A stretch of 37,926 bases of DNA from positions 1-37,926 of the forward strand of contig JARLIS010000045.1 in the NCBI GenBank assembly GCA_031291615.1, read 5' to 3'. The DNA is from Parvibaculum sp. GTDB lineage: Bacteria > Pseudomonadota > Alphaproteobacteria > Parvibaculales > Parvibaculaceae. The notes beneath the pieces are model-generated. The model ran no database searches. It saw only the letters and a program-made list of their open reading frames with translations, and was not told the origin of the DNA. Of the stretch, positions 7,892 to 16,295 are shown one piece after another; within the stretch, counting starts at the first letter, position 1, and each line of letters begins with the position of its first letter. The translations under genes and the position numbers were made by a program.

Positions 7892-9745
7892 ATGAGCGAG
7901 ACATCGAACCCCGCCGTCGAGGCCATCGAGGAAGAAGCCCAGCGGCGCAAGCCCGCCAAGGGCATCAGGCCCATGGTCAAGCTGATGCCCTTCATCGGCC
8001 GCTACAAGAGCGTGATCGTCTTCGCCTTCGTCGCGCTGGTCTTTGCGACGCTTTCGACGCTCGTCATGCCGATGGCGGGCGGACGGCTCATCGACCTTCT
8101 CGGCAAGAATGACGGCTCGGGCGTGGCGGCCGGCTTCATCGACAAATATTTTCTGGCGCTGATCGTCGTTGCGCTGGTGCTCGGCCTGTCCAGCGCCTCG
8201 CGCTTCTACCTTGTGAGCTGGATCGGCGAGCGCGTCGTCGCCGATCTGCGCGAGGCGGTCTACGGCCATGTGCTGAAGCTGTCGCCGGTCTTTTTCGAGA
8301 TCACGCGGACGGGCGAGGTGCTGTCGCGGCTCACCGCCGACACGACGCTCATCAAGACGGTGGTCGGCTCGTCGGCCTCGATCGCGCTGCGCAATCTCTT
8401 CCTCTTCGTCGGCGCGGCCGCGATGATGGTGTGGACGAGCCCTTGGCTTTCGGGCCTCGTGCTTCTCGCCATTCCGATGATCGTGCTGCCGCTCGTCGTT
8501 TTCGGGCGCTGGGTCAGGCGGCTGTCGCGCGAGGCGCAGGACAGGATCGCCGACACGAGCGCCTTCGGCACCGAAAGCCTGAACGCCATCCAGACGGTGC
8601 AGGCCTTCACGCATGAAGCGATCGACCGCCAGCGTTTCGACGATACGGTCGAGCGCTCCTTCGACACCGCGCGGGCGCGGATGCGCGCACGCGCGGTGCT
8701 GACGGCGCTCATCTTCTTCCTCGGTCTTTCAAGCGTCGTCGGCGTCTTGTGGTTCGGCACGCGCGCCGTCATGGCGAACGAGATGACGGGGGGCGCGCTC
8801 GGCCAGTTCATTCTCTACGCGCTCTTTGCCGCAAGCTCGCTTGCGGCGCTGTCGGAAGTCTGGGGCGACATGCAGATGGCGGCAGGCGCGACGGAGCGGC
8901 TGATGGAGCTGCTCGCGGTCGAGCCGGCGATCCGTGCGCCCGCGCAGCCGAAGGTTCTGGCGCTGCCGCCGCGCGGCGACATCCGCTTCGACAATGTGAC
9001 CTTCTCCTATCCGACGCGGACGCATGTATCGGCGCTGCACGGCTTTTCGCTCGATGTGCGCCCCGGCGAAACGGTGGCGATCGTCGGCCCTTCGGGTGCG
9101 GGCAAGAGCACGGTGTTCCAGCTCCTGCTCAGATTCTACGATCCGCAATCGGGCCGCATCTCCTTCGACGGCGTCGACATTGCCGAGGTCGATCCGGTGG
9201 CGCTCCGCTCACGGATCGCGGTGGTGCCGCAGGAGACCGTCGTCTTCGGCACGACCATCGCGGAGAATATCCGCTACGGACGCCCCGATGCGAGCGACGC
9301 GGAGTTGCAGACGGCGGCCAAGGCCGCGCGCATTCACGACTTCATCGCCTCGCTGCCCAAGGGGTACGAGACGCAGGTCGGCGAACGCGGCGTGACGCTT
9401 TCGGGCGGCCAGCGCCAGCGCATCGCCATTGCGCGCGCGATCCTGCGCGACGGCCGCGTGCTCCTCCTCGACGAGGCGACGAGCGCGCTCGACGCGGAAA
9501 GCGAAACGCTGGTGCAGGCGGCGCTCGAAGTGCTGATGCAGGGTCGCACCACGCTCGTCATCGCGCACAGGCTTGCGACCGTGCTCAAGGCGGACCGCAT
9601 CGTGGTGATGGAGGAAGGCCGCGTGGTCGCCTCCGGCACGCATGACGAGCTTGTCAGGCAGGGCGGGCTTTACGCGCGGCTCGCGCGGCTGCAATTTGCC
9701 GGCGAGTTGATCGGCGAAGAAGCCAAGAGCATCGCCGCGCACTGA
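7892..9745 (+). CDS. ABC exporter, fused permease-ATPase half transporter
   Basis: Encodes 617 residues from ATG 7892 (CCGGAGCGC before it). The frame is open to 7817, but the extra residues show no family similarity. The N-terminal half is an ABC type-1 membrane domain with about six membrane segments (first near residues 40-60). The nucleotide-binding domain follows: Walker A GPSGAGKS near residue 399, signature [15 protein letters not shown] near 503, Walker [13 protein letters not shown] near 522, and an H-loop AHR near 557. It should work as a homodimer exporting a lipid, peptide or drug. The fold is of the MsbA/LmrA class, but the substrate cannot be told. A neutral spacer of 51 bases separates it from the lactonase gene. 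Confidence 0.92.
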   Translation: MSETSNPAVEAIEEEAQRRKPAKGIRPMVKLMPFIGRYKSVIVFAFVALVFATLSTLVMPMAGGRLIDLLGKNDGSGVAAGFIDKYFLALIVVALVLGLSSASRFYLVSWIGERVVADLREAVYGHVLKLSPVFFEITRTGEVLSRLTADTTLIKTVVGSSASIALRNLFLFVGAAAMMVWTSPWLSGLVLLAIPMIVLPLVVFGRWVRRLSREAQDRIADTSAFGTESLNAIQTVQAFTHEAIDRQRFDDTVERSFDTARARMRARAVLTALIFFLGLSSVVGVLWFGTRAVMANEMTGGALGQFILYALFAASSLAALSEVWGDMQMAAGATERLMELLAVEPAIRAPAQPKVLALPPRGDIRFDNVTFSYPTRTHVSALHGFSLDVRPGETVAIVGPSGAGKSTVFQLLLRFYDPQSGRISFDGVDIAEVDPVALRSRIAVVPQETVVFGTTIAENIRYGRPDASDAELQTAAKAARIHDFIASLPKGYETQVGERGVTLSGGQRQRIAIARAILRDGRVLLLDEATSALDAESETLVQAALEVLMQGRTTLVIAHRLATVLKADRIVVMEEGRVVASGTHDELVRQGGLYARLARLQFAGELIGEEAKSIAAH

Positions 9746-9796
9746 ACCGCCGCACAGCGCCCTTGCGGGGCGATGAATTTCTGGGAGAAGTGAGCC

Positions 9797-10891
9797 ATGT
9801 CACGGATTTTGCGCGGACTGATCGTCGCCGTTGTCGCCGTCGTTGCGATAACGAGCATTCTCGGCTGGCGGTTCCTGGCCGCGACGGGATATTTCACGGC
9901 GATCCGCGCCGAAGTGCCGGCCGAATGCGAGACGCTGGCCTCGCCGCCCGGGCCCGAGGACATTGTCGTCGACCGCGAGCGCGGGCTTGCCTTCGTTTCG
10001 GCCTATGACCGCCGCGCGATCCGCGCCGGCAACAAGGCCGTGCGCGGCGGCATTTATGCGATCGACCTCAAGGGGCCGGCGGCGCAATGGATGCTTCGTC
10101 CGGTGACGGCGAACGAGCCCGCCGATTTCCGCCCGCACGGGATCAGCCTTTACATCGCGCCGGACGGCAAGCGGCGTCTCTTCGCCGTCAATCATCAGGC
10201 GGCGGGCGGGCAGTCGGTCGAGATTTTCGACGTCGCCGCGGACGGATTGCTCAATCATGTGAAGACGGTCACGGACCCGCTGCTCGTCTCGCCGAACGAT
10301 CTCGTCGCGGTGGGGCCCGAGGCTTTCTACGCCACCAACGATCACGGCACGGCGAGCGCCAGCGGCAAGCTCGTGGACGACCTGCTGCTGTGGCGCAACG
10401 CCAACATCGTCTATTACGACGGCACGTCGATGCGCATCGCTGGCGACCGCCTGTCGATGGCGAACGGCATCAATGCAAGCGCCGACGGGAAGACGATCTA
10501 TGTCGCCGAAACGCTGGGCGCGGCGCTTCACGCCTATAAGCGCGACGCGGCGACGGGCGAGCTGACGCCGACCGACTATGTGCGCGTCGGCACCGGCCTC
10601 GACAATATCGACGTCGAGCCCGACGGCGCGCTTCTCATTGCCGCCCAGCCGCATGTGCTGGCCAATCTCGAAACGGCGAAGGATGCGAAGAAGCTTTCGC
10701 CGAGCCAGGTTCTGCGCGTCGAATTCGGCGCGACGGGCGGCGGGCGCGCGGGCACGATCTATCTCAACATGGGCGAGCAGATCTCTGCGTCGAGCGTCGC
10801 GGCCGGCTATGGCGACCTGATGCTCATCGGCAGCCCCTATGATGCGAAGATCCTCGTCTGCAAGCAGTCACGCGAGTTCAAGGCGTTCTAG
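9797..10891 (+). CDS. Paraoxonase-like (PON family) lactonase/arylesterase, membrane-anchored
   Basis: Encodes 364 residues from ATG 9797 with GAGAAG upstream. Residues 6-28 form one membrane segment or uncleaved signal, so the enzyme likely faces the periplasm. The six-bladed propeller matches animal paraoxonases almost position for position. PON1 calcium ligands E53, D54, N168, N224, D269 and N270 have counterparts E54, D55, N167, N223, D269 and N270. The PON1 catalytic histidines H115 and H134 correspond to H114 (FRPHGISLY) and H133 (VNH). Motifs SPNDLVAVGPEAFYATNDH and ANGIN are shared. From this a calcium-dependent lactonase or arylesterase is inferred. The native substrate is unknown; acyl-homoserine lactones or other lactones are possible. 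It follows the ABC exporter and may be co-expressed. Confidence 0.85.
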   Translation: MSRILRGLIVAVVAVVAITSILGWRFLAATGYFTAIRAEVPAECETLASPPGPEDIVVDRERGLAFVSAYDRRAIRAGNKAVRGGIYAIDLKGPAAQWMLRPVTANEPADFRPHGISLYIAPDGKRRLFAVNHQAAGGQSVEIFDVAADGLLNHVKTVTDPLLVSPNDLVAVGPEAFYATNDHGTASASGKLVDDLLLWRNANIVYYDGTSMRIAGDRLSMANGINASADGKTIYVAETLGAALHAYKRDAATGELTPTDYVRVGTGLDNIDVEPDGALLIAAQPHVLANLETAKDAKKLSPSQVLRVEFGATGGGRAGTIYLNMGEQISASSVAAGYGDLMLIGSPYDAKILVCKQSREFKAF

Positions 10892-11050
10892 CCGGCCGAT
10901 TTCCGTCGGAGCGCCGTTGGAGGCCGGGTCGCCTTCGTGCGATTTGCCCGGATCGTTGACGGGCGTCGACACGGATGCGAGCAGAAGAAGCAGCAGCGCC
11001 ACCACGAGATAGGCGAAGCCGATCCTGGCAATGCGATTTTGGCCGGACAT
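10868..11050 (-). CDS. Possible small single-span membrane protein
   Basis: A 60-residue frame from ATG 11050, with TGAGG seven bases upstream. It has one strongly hydrophobic segment (FAYLVVALLLLLLASV, residues about 12-29) flanked by arginines, then a polar tail. Its last 24 bases overlap the 3' end of the paraoxonase-like gene in antisense. No family is recognised. A basic N-terminus, one membrane span and a ribosome site support it, but its length makes chance plausible. Confidence 0.4.
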   Translation of the reverse strand: MSGQNRIARIGFAYLVVALLLLLLASVSTPVNDPGKSHEGDPASNGAPTEIGRLERLELA

Positions 11051-11094
11051 GGATGCCTCAGCGGTCGTTTATTTCCGCAGGACGCTAACGCCGG

Positions 11095-11198
11095 TCCGCA
11101 TAAAAATTCGAGATGCCTTGCATCCGTTTTTCATAAAAGCGCCGCCGCCCGCCTTTTGATGAAAGGCGCCGCGATCCCATCTCGAATTTTTATGCGGA
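11095..11198. repeat. 104-bp element with perfect 21-bp inverted ends
   Basis: Arm 11095-11115 (begins TCCGCATAAAAATTCG) and arm 11178-11198 (ends CGAATTTTTATGCGGA) are exact reverse complements over 21 bases. The 62-base interior carries a further nested symmetry: TTTCAT (11129-11134) with ATGAAA (11159-11164), then AAAAG with CTTTT inside. The whole could fold as one long interrupted hairpin. No target duplication is seen at its edges. It lies between the start of the small membrane frame (minus) and the small conserved protein (plus). It could be a MITE-like palindrome, a dyad operator for divergent genes, or a transcribed hairpin. Confidence 0.85.
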
Positions 11199-11235
11199 TT
11201 TGTTTTTCATGCCGGCGGGTTTGAGCGGCGCGGAT

Positions 11236-11532
11236 ATGCGCAAACGAACGCTCTCGCCGCCTGCCATGATGCGACGCAATCAACATCAGCCCATCGAATA
11301 TTATCTGCTCGACCGCGTTCGCTGCGAAGGCGCGCTGCTCGGCTATCTCGGCGGCGAGCCCATCCGCGCCGCGGCCGTCGACGACTGGGGCAGGCGCTAC
11401 GAGTTTGCCGGCGTCGTCTCGTTTCGCGCCGACGGCCAATACGATCTGCGCTGCGTGAAGCCGGGCGAATTCATCGTGGAGCCGGGGCTGATCTACCGGT
11501 TGCAGGAGCGGCCTAGCGCTCCGTCAGCTTGA
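11236..11532 (+). CDS. Small conserved protein of unknown function
   Basis: The frame is open from 11200 to 11532, with possible ATG starts at 11200, 11209, 11236 and 11266; none has a convincing ribosome site. I give 11236 (98 residues) as a compromise. From about residue 14 on, EYYLLDRVRCEGALLGYLGG, VDDWGRRYEFAGV and LRCVKPGEFIVEPGLIYRL have the alternating hydrophobicity of a small beta-rich protein and look truly coded. The function is unknown. It converges on the MotB-like gene, overlapping its end by 20 bases. The inverted-repeat element ends just before the open frame and could carry its control. Confidence 0.6.
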   Translation: MRKRTLSPPAMMRRNQHQPIEYYLLDRVRCEGALLGYLGGEPIRAAAVDDWGRRYEFAGVVSFRADGQYDLRCVKPGEFIVEPGLIYRLQERPSAPSA

Positions 11533-12520
11533 ACTCGATGCGGCGGTTCTGCTTGAAGGCGTCGGGCGTGGTTCCGGTGTTGATCGGCTGGAACTCGCCG
11601 AAGCCCGCGGCGACGAGATGGTTCGGCGCGACGCCCGCCTTCACCATGAAGTTGACGACGGCGATCGCGCGCGCGGTCGAGAGATACCAGTTCGAGGGGA
11701 ATTGCGCGGTGTGGATCGGGTTTGCGTCCGTGTGACCGTCGATGCGGATGACCCAGGAAATGTCGTTGGGAATTTCGGCCGAGATTTCCTTCACGGCGTC
11801 GGCGACCTTCTGCAACTGGCCGATGCCGGAAGGGTTGAGTTCGGCCGAGCCGCTGTCGAACAGGACTTCCGACTGGATGACGAAGCGGTCGCCGACGATC
11901 TGAATGTCGGGGCGGTTGCCGAGGATTGCGCGCAGGCGGCCGAAGAATTCGGAGCGGTATTTCGACAGCTCCTGCACCTTCTGGGCAAGCGCCGCGTTGA
12001 GGCGGCGGCCGAGATCGGCGATCTGGGCCTGGCTTTCCTTGTCGCGCTTCTCCGAGGCGTCGAGCGCCTCTTCCAGCGCGGCGAGCTGGCGGCGCAGGGC
12101 CGAGATCTGCTGGTTCAGAAGCTCGACCTGGGCGAGTGCGGCGTCGGAAATCTGCTTCTGCTTGGTGAGGTCGCTTTGCAGGATCGCGACCTGTCCGGCG
12201 GCGCCCGCCTCGGCGCCGAGCTTTTCCTTTTCGGCATTCGCATCGGCGAGCGAGGCCTGAAGCGTCGCGATGGTCGTTTGCAGGTCGGCCTTTTCCTGTT
12301 TGGCGAGGGCGAGCTGGTTCACCAGTTCGGCGATCTGGTTTTTCAGATTTTCGAGCGCGGAGTCCTTGCTCGATACGAGCTGCGACAGGAAGAACTGCGT
12401 CAGCATGAAAATCGTCAGCAGGAAAATCAGGACGAGCAGCAGGCTCGACATGGCGTCGACGAAGCCCGGCCAATAATCGCCGCTCGGTGCGCGGCCGCGG
12501 ATGCGTCTGGAAATCGCCAT
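11513..12520 (-). CDS. MotB-like stator protein with coiled coil and OmpA domain
   Basis: Encodes 335 residues from ATG 12520. Residues 1-15 are basic; D22 in PGFVDAMSSLLLVLIFLL lies at the mouth of the single membrane helix (about 23-46), where MotB/TolR-class proteins carry their proton-binding aspartate. Residues about 52-190 are a long, Gln/Ala/Leu-rich coiled coil. Residues 213-335 are an OmpA-like peptidoglycan-binding domain (VLFDSGSAELNPSG, RIDGHTDANPI, LSTARAIAVVNF, NRRIEF). The likely role is the wall-anchored half of a proton-driven channel with the MotA/ExbB-like gene ending 10 bases upstream. No flagellar genes are near. The coiled coil is much longer than in typical MotB. Confidence 0.86.
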   Translation of the reverse strand: MAISRRIRGRAPSGDYWPGFVDAMSSLLLVLIFLLTIFMLTQFFLSQLVSSKDSALENLKNQIAELVNQLALAKQEKADLQTTIATLQASLADANAEKEKLGAEAGAAGQVAILQSDLTKQKQISDAALAQVELLNQQISALRRQLAALEEALDASEKRDKESQAQIADLGRRLNAALAQKVQELSKYRSEFFGRLRAILGNRPDIQIVGDRFVIQSEVLFDSGSAELNPSGIGQLQKVADAVKEISAEIPNDISWVIRIDGHTDANPIHTAQFPSNWYLSTARAIAVVNFMVKAGVAPNHLVAAGFGEFQPINTGTTPDAFKQNRRIEFKLTER

Positions 12521-12530
12521 GGGCGTGGTC

Positions 12531-13346
12531 CTAATGTCCGCGCGTCAGGCGGTCGAGCGCCTGTTCGATGCGTTCCAGCCGTTTCGTCGTATCGGCGAGC
12601 ATGCCGGGGCTGCGCTCGAAGTCGCCGGAAATGTCGGTGACGGTCGAGAGCCACTCCTCAAGCTCGTTGTAGAAACGGTTCTGTGCCTGTCCGGCCTGAA
12701 GATCGAGGAAGCCGAGGATCAGCGAGCCTGCAAGGCCGAAGAGCGATGACGAAAACGACGTGCCCATGCCGGAAAGCGGGCCTTCGAGGCCGGATTTGAG
12801 GTTCTGGAATACGGTTGCAGGGTCCGATGTCTCGACGTTGAGGTTGTGGATCGTCTGGCCGACCGAGCTCACGGTGGTGAGCAAGCCCCAGAAGGTGCCA
12901 AGGAGGCCGAGGAAGATCAGCAGGCCGATCAGGTAGCGCGATGTTTCGCGCTGCTCGTCGAGGCGGGAGCCGATGGAGTCGAGGATCGAGCGCATGGACA
13001 GCGCGTTCAGATGCATGCGGCCCTTGCGGTCGCCCAGCATGGTGGCCATGGGCGCCAGCATGCGCGGCGCGGGCGGAAGCGTGAGGCCGGGATCAGCGCG
13101 GCGGAAATTATTGACCCAGGTGATTTCGGGCCCGAGCGCCAGCACCTGGCGGAAGCCGTAAAGGATGCCGAGGACGAGGACGCTGATGATGAGCGTGTTC
13201 AGCCCCGGATTGGTGAAGTAGGCCACCCTGAGCGTCGGCGAGAGGATCGCCAGCAGGAAGCCGACAAGGATCAGGAACAGCACCATGCGCATGAGGTAGG
13301 GGCCGGGGCGGGAAAGGCTGGTGCCGTCGGTAAAGTCTTTCGCCAT
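12531..13346 (-). CDS. MotA/TolQ/ExbB-like proton channel protein
   Basis: Encodes 271 residues from ATG 13346 with GAGGATCAAGCG before it. Four membrane segments are visible at about 20-37, 50-70, 138-160 and 192-215. Segment 3 holds LLGTFWGLLTTVSSVG, the TolQ/ExbB/MotA signature (compare GLFGTVWGIM in the TolQ of this window), and segment 4 has SFSSSLFGLAGSLILGFLDLQ. The cytoplasmic loop between segments 2 and 3 is about 65 residues, shorter than in flagellar MotA. The C-terminal tail is helical (LADTTKRLERIEQALDRL). It would form the multimeric channel around the MotB-like dimer. It is similar to proteins often labelled MotA in rhizobia. The gene is second in the set of three. Confidence 0.85.
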   Translation of the reverse strand: MAKDFTDGTSLSRPGPYLMRMVLFLILVGFLLAILSPTLRVAYFTNPGLNTLIISVLVLGILYGFRQVLALGPEITWVNNFRRADPGLTLPPAPRMLAPMATMLGDRKGRMHLNALSMRSILDSIGSRLDEQRETSRYLIGLLIFLGLLGTFWGLLTTVSSVGQTIHNLNVETSDPATVFQNLKSGLEGPLSGMGTSFSSSLFGLAGSLILGFLDLQAGQAQNRFYNELEEWLSTVTDISGDFERSPGMLADTTKRLERIEQALDRLTRGH

Positions 13347-13383
13347 CGCTTGATCCTCGATCCGCTGTCTTCAAGTCCTGCGT

Positions 13384-13971
13384 TCAGCTTCTGGGTTTTT
13401 TCCCGACCGATTGCCGTCCGGCCTGGATGATGTCGACGCGGTCGCGGGGACCGGCGTCGTGGGCGCCGCCAAGCGCCTGCACGTCGAGGCGTTCGGCGTC
13501 GATGCCTTGCGCCAGCAGAAATTCGCGCACCGCCAGTGCGCGTTTCAGCGAGGTGCGGCGGGCGTTCATGGTGACGTCGCCGATCGCGCCGGCATAGGCG
13601 CGCAGCATGACGCGGCCGGACTGGCTCTTGAAGCGGTCGGCGAAGCTCTTGAGGCGCGTCTCGGCGGCATCGCCCAGCGTCACCTCGTCGATGTCGAAGG
13701 GGATGCGTTCGAGCGCGGCCTCGGGCGCGGGGAGGGGTGTCGCGCCCAGCTTGAAATCATCCGCCGTCGTTGCCGAGAGCGGGGTGTCGGATGCGTCGGG
13801 GGCGGCGGGCTGGTCGTCCGGCATCGTCGCCGCGCGGGGCGGCATGCCGCTCGGGCGGACGAGGGGAACGGCGTCGACGGGCCCGTTGTCATCCGCCTGG
13901 GCGGGAAGGCTTGCCGCGAGGCTGGCGGCCATCGCCGCCATGACGGTTCGACGCAGAAGGTGAGAGATCAT
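13384..13971 (-). CDS. Secreted OmpA-like protein in the stator operon
   Basis: Encodes 195 residues from ATG 13971. Residues 1-26 are a signal peptide (MISHLLRRTVMAAMAASLAASLPAQA-DD). A Pro/Ala/Asp-rich linker of about 65 residues follows. The C-terminal domain has OmpA-like features: RIPFDIDEVTLGDAAETRLKSFADRF, GRVMLRAYAGA, RRTSLKRALAVREFLLAQGIDAERLDVQALGG. The usual NRRV end is changed to DRVDIIQAG, so wall binding is uncertain. It should be periplasmic. The stop lies 37 bases before the MotA/ExbB-like start, so the three genes are probably one operon; a promoter candidate lies just upstream. A partner role at the wall-side of the stator is inferred only from context. Confidence 0.75.
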   Translation of the reverse strand: MISHLLRRTVMAAMAASLAASLPAQADDNGPVDAVPLVRPSGMPPRAATMPDDQPAAPDASDTPLSATTADDFKLGATPLPAPEAALERIPFDIDEVTLGDAAETRLKSFADRFKSQSGRVMLRAYAGAIGDVTMNARRTSLKRALAVREFLLAQGIDAERLDVQALGGAHDAGPRDRVDIIQAGRQSVGKKPRS

Positions 13972-14008
13972 GAACTGGTCCGCGCCCGAGCAATTATCCG
14001 ATGGCGGC

Positions 14009-14038
14009 AGTCTAAGCGTGTTCGCGGCGGCGTGCCAA
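14009..14038 (-). promoter_or_regulatory. Candidate promoter of the OmpA-like/MotA-like/MotB-like operon
   Basis: On the minus strand TTGGCA (14033-14038) and TAGACT (14009-14014) are 18 bases apart, 38 bases upstream of the OmpA-like ATG. An imperfect palindrome with a GTTAAC centre (14065-14080) overlaps the preceding gene's stop and could be an operator. Confidence 0.45.
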
Positions 14039-14077
14039 CGGCAGGCTTGCATCGCGTTCGGGCTTGAGAGTTAACGC

Positions 14078-14881
14078 TCAGGCGGAAGCGCGGGCGCGCT
14101 TCAGCACCTTGGCGAGCTGGCCGTGCAGCATCTCGTTGCCGGCAAGGATGCCGCCCGTCTTCAGCATCTCTTCGCGGCCGTGAAGGTCGCTGACGAAGCC
14201 GCCCGCCTCGCGGACGAGGACGATGCCGGCCGCCATGTCCCAGGGGGAAAGGTTCGCTTCCCAATAGGCGTCGAAGCGCCCTGCGGCGACATAGGCGAGG
14301 TCGAGCGAGGCCGCGCCCATGCGGCGGACGCCCGCCACTTCGAGCATGACCTGACGCAGTTCGGCGATGTAGCCCTCGTGATCGGGGCGGCCGATATTGG
14401 GCGTGCCGCAGCCGACAACGGCCTGATTGAGTTCGCGGCGGACGGCGACGCGGATGCGGCGGTCGTTCAGGAATGCGCCCTGGCCCTTTTCGGCGAGGAA
14501 CATTTCATCCGTGACCGGATTGTAGACGAGGCCGGCAACCATCTGGCCGTCGCGTTCGAGGCCGATGGAAATGGCGAATTGCGGAATGCCGTGGAGGAAA
14601 TTCGTCGTGCCGTCCAGCGGGTCGATGATCCAGCGGTGCGACTTGTCGGAGCCTTCGATCGCGCCGCCTTCCTCCATCAGGAAGGCATAGCCGGGGCGCG
14701 CCTTGGACAGTTCCTCGAAAAGAATCTTTTCCGCCTTCTTGTCGGCGGCGGAGACGAAGTCCCCGGGGCCTTTCATCGAGACCTGAAGATTCTCGACTTC
14801 GCCGAAGTCGCGCTGAAGCCCCCGCGCCGCCTTGCGTGCGGCGGCGACCATGACGCTCATGACGGGGGTGTGACGTGACAT
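14078..14881 (-). CDS. suhB: Inositol monophosphatase family protein (SuhB-like)
   Basis: Encodes 267 residues from ATG 14881, which shares one base with the efp stop (TGATG on the minus strand), so translation is likely coupled. The magnesium-site motifs of the family are complete: MEEGG (E70, E71), WIIDPLDGTTNF (D87, D90) and SPWDMAAGIVLVREAGG. It should hydrolyse inositol-1-phosphate or related sugar phosphates in the cytoplasm; in many bacteria SuhB also has a role in rRNA transcription, which cannot be judged here. A later ATG at 14860 is possible. The stator operon begins 106 bases downstream. Confidence 0.92.
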   Translation of the reverse strand: MSRHTPVMSVMVAAARKAARGLQRDFGEVENLQVSMKGPGDFVSAADKKAEKILFEELSKARPGYAFLMEEGGAIEGSDKSHRWIIDPLDGTTNFLHGIPQFAISIGLERDGQMVAGLVYNPVTDEMFLAEKGQGAFLNDRRIRVAVRRELNQAVVGCGTPNIGRPDHEGYIAELRQVMLEVAGVRRMGAASLDLAYVAAGRFDAYWEANLSPWDMAAGIVLVREAGGFVSDLHGREEMLKTGGILAGNEMLHGQLAKVLKRARASA

Positions 14882-15447
14882 CAGTCGGCGCGACGCAGAT
14901 AGGTGACTTCGTTGGTGTCGACGATGATCTTTTCGCCGGTCGTGATGAAGGGCGGCACCATGACGCGCACGCCGTTCGACAGAAGGGCGGGCTTGTAGGA
15001 GCTCGCCGCCGTCTGGCCCTTCACGGTGGGCTCGGTTTCGGTCACTTCGAGGACGACCTGATCGGGCAGGGAAATGCCGAGCGCCTTGCCTTCATGGCTT
15101 TCGACCGTGACCTTCATGCCGTCCTGGAGGAAGGCGGCGCGCTCGCCGACCCAATCCTTCTGGAGCTCGATCTGCTCGTAGGTCTCGTTGTCCATGAAGG
15201 TCAGCATGCCGTCGACTTCATAGAGGTACTGGTAGTCCTTCTGCTCCAGACGGATGCGCTCGACGCTTTCGGCGGAGCGGAAACGCTCGTTGAGCTTGCG
15301 GTTGTCGACGAGGTTCTTCAGTTCGACCACCGCGAAGGCGCCGCCCTTGCCGGGCTTCACGTGCTGCACCTTGACCGCAGCCCAGAGGCCGCCCTGATGC
15401 TCGATGACATAGCCGGGGCGGATTTCGTTACCGTTGATCTTGGGCAT
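14881..15447 (-). CDS. efp: Translation elongation factor P
   Basis: Encodes 188 residues from ATG 15447, exactly the usual EF-P length. The frame is open to 15543, but [12 protein letters not shown] is the conserved start. Lysine K34 in KPGKGGAF is the residue modified by EpmA-type enzymes in some bacteria. The KOW-like first domain is followed by two OB domains ([39 protein letters not shown]). EF-P relieves ribosomes stalled at polyproline stretches; TolA and CpoB in this window are proline-rich. It has its own candidate promoter at 15514-15543 and is coupled to suhB. Confidence 0.96.
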   Translation of the reverse strand: MPKINGNEIRPGYVIEHQGGLWAAVKVQHVKPGKGGAFAVVELKNLVDNRKLNERFRSAESVERIRLEQKDYQYLYEVDGMLTFMDNETYEQIELQKDWVGERAAFLQDGMKVTVESHEGKALGISLPDQVVLEVTETEPTVKGQTAASSYKPALLSNGVRVMVPPFITTGEKIIVDTNEVTYLRRAD

Positions 15448-15513
15448 GGATGTTCTCGAAGGCTTGGGGTTTTGGCCGGAGGCGCGATAGGCCGCGCGAT
15501 GCGGGCCGGCGCT

Positions 15514-15543
15514 CTGATAGCATTTGGCGGGCCCAAAGGCCAA
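15514..15543 (-). promoter_or_regulatory. Candidate promoter of efp-suhB
   Basis: On the minus strand TTGGCC (15538-15543) and TATCAG (15514-15519) lie 18 bases apart, about 67 bases before the efp ATG. The -35 abuts the thiE stop (15548), so thiE and efp are probably separate units. Confidence 0.45.
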
Positions 15544-15547
15544 GCCT

Positions 15548-16258
15548 TTATGGGGTTTTGCGGGCTTCCGTCATGACGCGGTTAAGGGCGCGGACGGCCT
15601 CGGCGGGGCCCTGCGCATGGGCCCAGACGCCGGCCGAAACGGCGAGGAAATCCGCCCCGGCCGCGACCAGGGGTGCGGCATTCTCGACCGTGATGCCGCC
15701 GATGGCGACGCAGGGCACGACGAAGGTTTCGCTCCACCAGGTGAGGATTTCAGGCTCGGCGCGGAATTTCGGCTGCTTGGTGGCCGTGTCGTAGAAGGCG
15801 CCGAAGGCGACGTAATCCGCGCCCGCCTCCCCGGCCTCCATCGCCAGGTGGCGGGAATTGTGGCAGGTGACGCCGACGGCGCGGTCGGGGCCGACGAGCT
15901 TGCGGGCTTCCTTGTAGGGCATGTCGTCCTGGCCGATATGGACGCCGTCGGCGTTCATTTCGGCGGCGATGTCGGCGCGGTCGTTGACGATGAAGGCGAC
16001 GTTGCGGGCATGCGCGACGGGCATCAGGATTTCGGTCGCGCGGCGGATCGCGTCGGCGCTCGCGGTTTCTTCCGCTTCCGTCTTCAGACGCAATTGCAGC
16101 GAGGCGACGTCGCCCGCGTCGAGCGCGGCCTTCAGCGTATCGGCAAAGGCGCGCGGCTCAAGCCGGGGCGGGGTGATGAGGTAAAGGCGGCAGGGCTCGC
16201 GCTCGCCTTCCTCCATCATGGCCGCCTGTTTGTCGGAGACGTATTTCTTTTTGCTCAT
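15548..16258 (-). CDS. thiE: Thiamine-phosphate synthase family protein
   Basis: Encodes 236 residues from ATG 16258; the frame is open to 16333 but runs into the fba terminator. A TIM-barrel ThiE/TenI pattern is seen: [93 protein letters not shown]. ThiE couples the pyrimidine diphosphate and thiazole phosphate to make thiamine phosphate. The N-terminal 25 residues are lysine-rich and extra. No other thiamine genes are near, and the core motifs GCHNS-type versus GxSxH differ a little, so a TenI-like or divergent role cannot be excluded. No clear ribosome site is seen. Thiamine diphosphate is the cofactor of the transketolase encoded upstream. Confidence 0.82.
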   Translation of the reverse strand: MSKKKYVSDKQAAMMEEGEREPCRLYLITPPRLEPRAFADTLKAALDAGDVASLQLRLKTEAEETASADAIRRATEILMPVAHARNVAFIVNDRADIAAEMNADGVHIGQDDMPYKEARKLVGPDRAVGVTCHNSRHLAMEAGEAGADYVAFGAFYDTATKQPKFRAEPEILTWWSETFVVPCVAIGGITVENAAPLVAAGADFLAVSAGVWAHAQGPAEAVRALNRVMTEARKTP

Positions 16259-16295
16259 GGGGCGAGTTTGTAGCGCGGGTTCAGGGCCAAATGCA

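Noticed and set aside
11513..13346. Zorya anti-phage system (ZorA/ZorB)
   Set aside because: The channel-stator plan is similar, but no ZorC, ZorD or ZorE partner is present. The genes sit in a conserved housekeeping context with efp and suhB, and the MotA-like protein lacks a long cytoplasmic tail.
11513..13346. Flagellar motor genes motA and motB
   Set aside because: No other flagellar or chemotaxis gene is near, and the long coiled coil and TolQ-like helix differ from flagellar stators.
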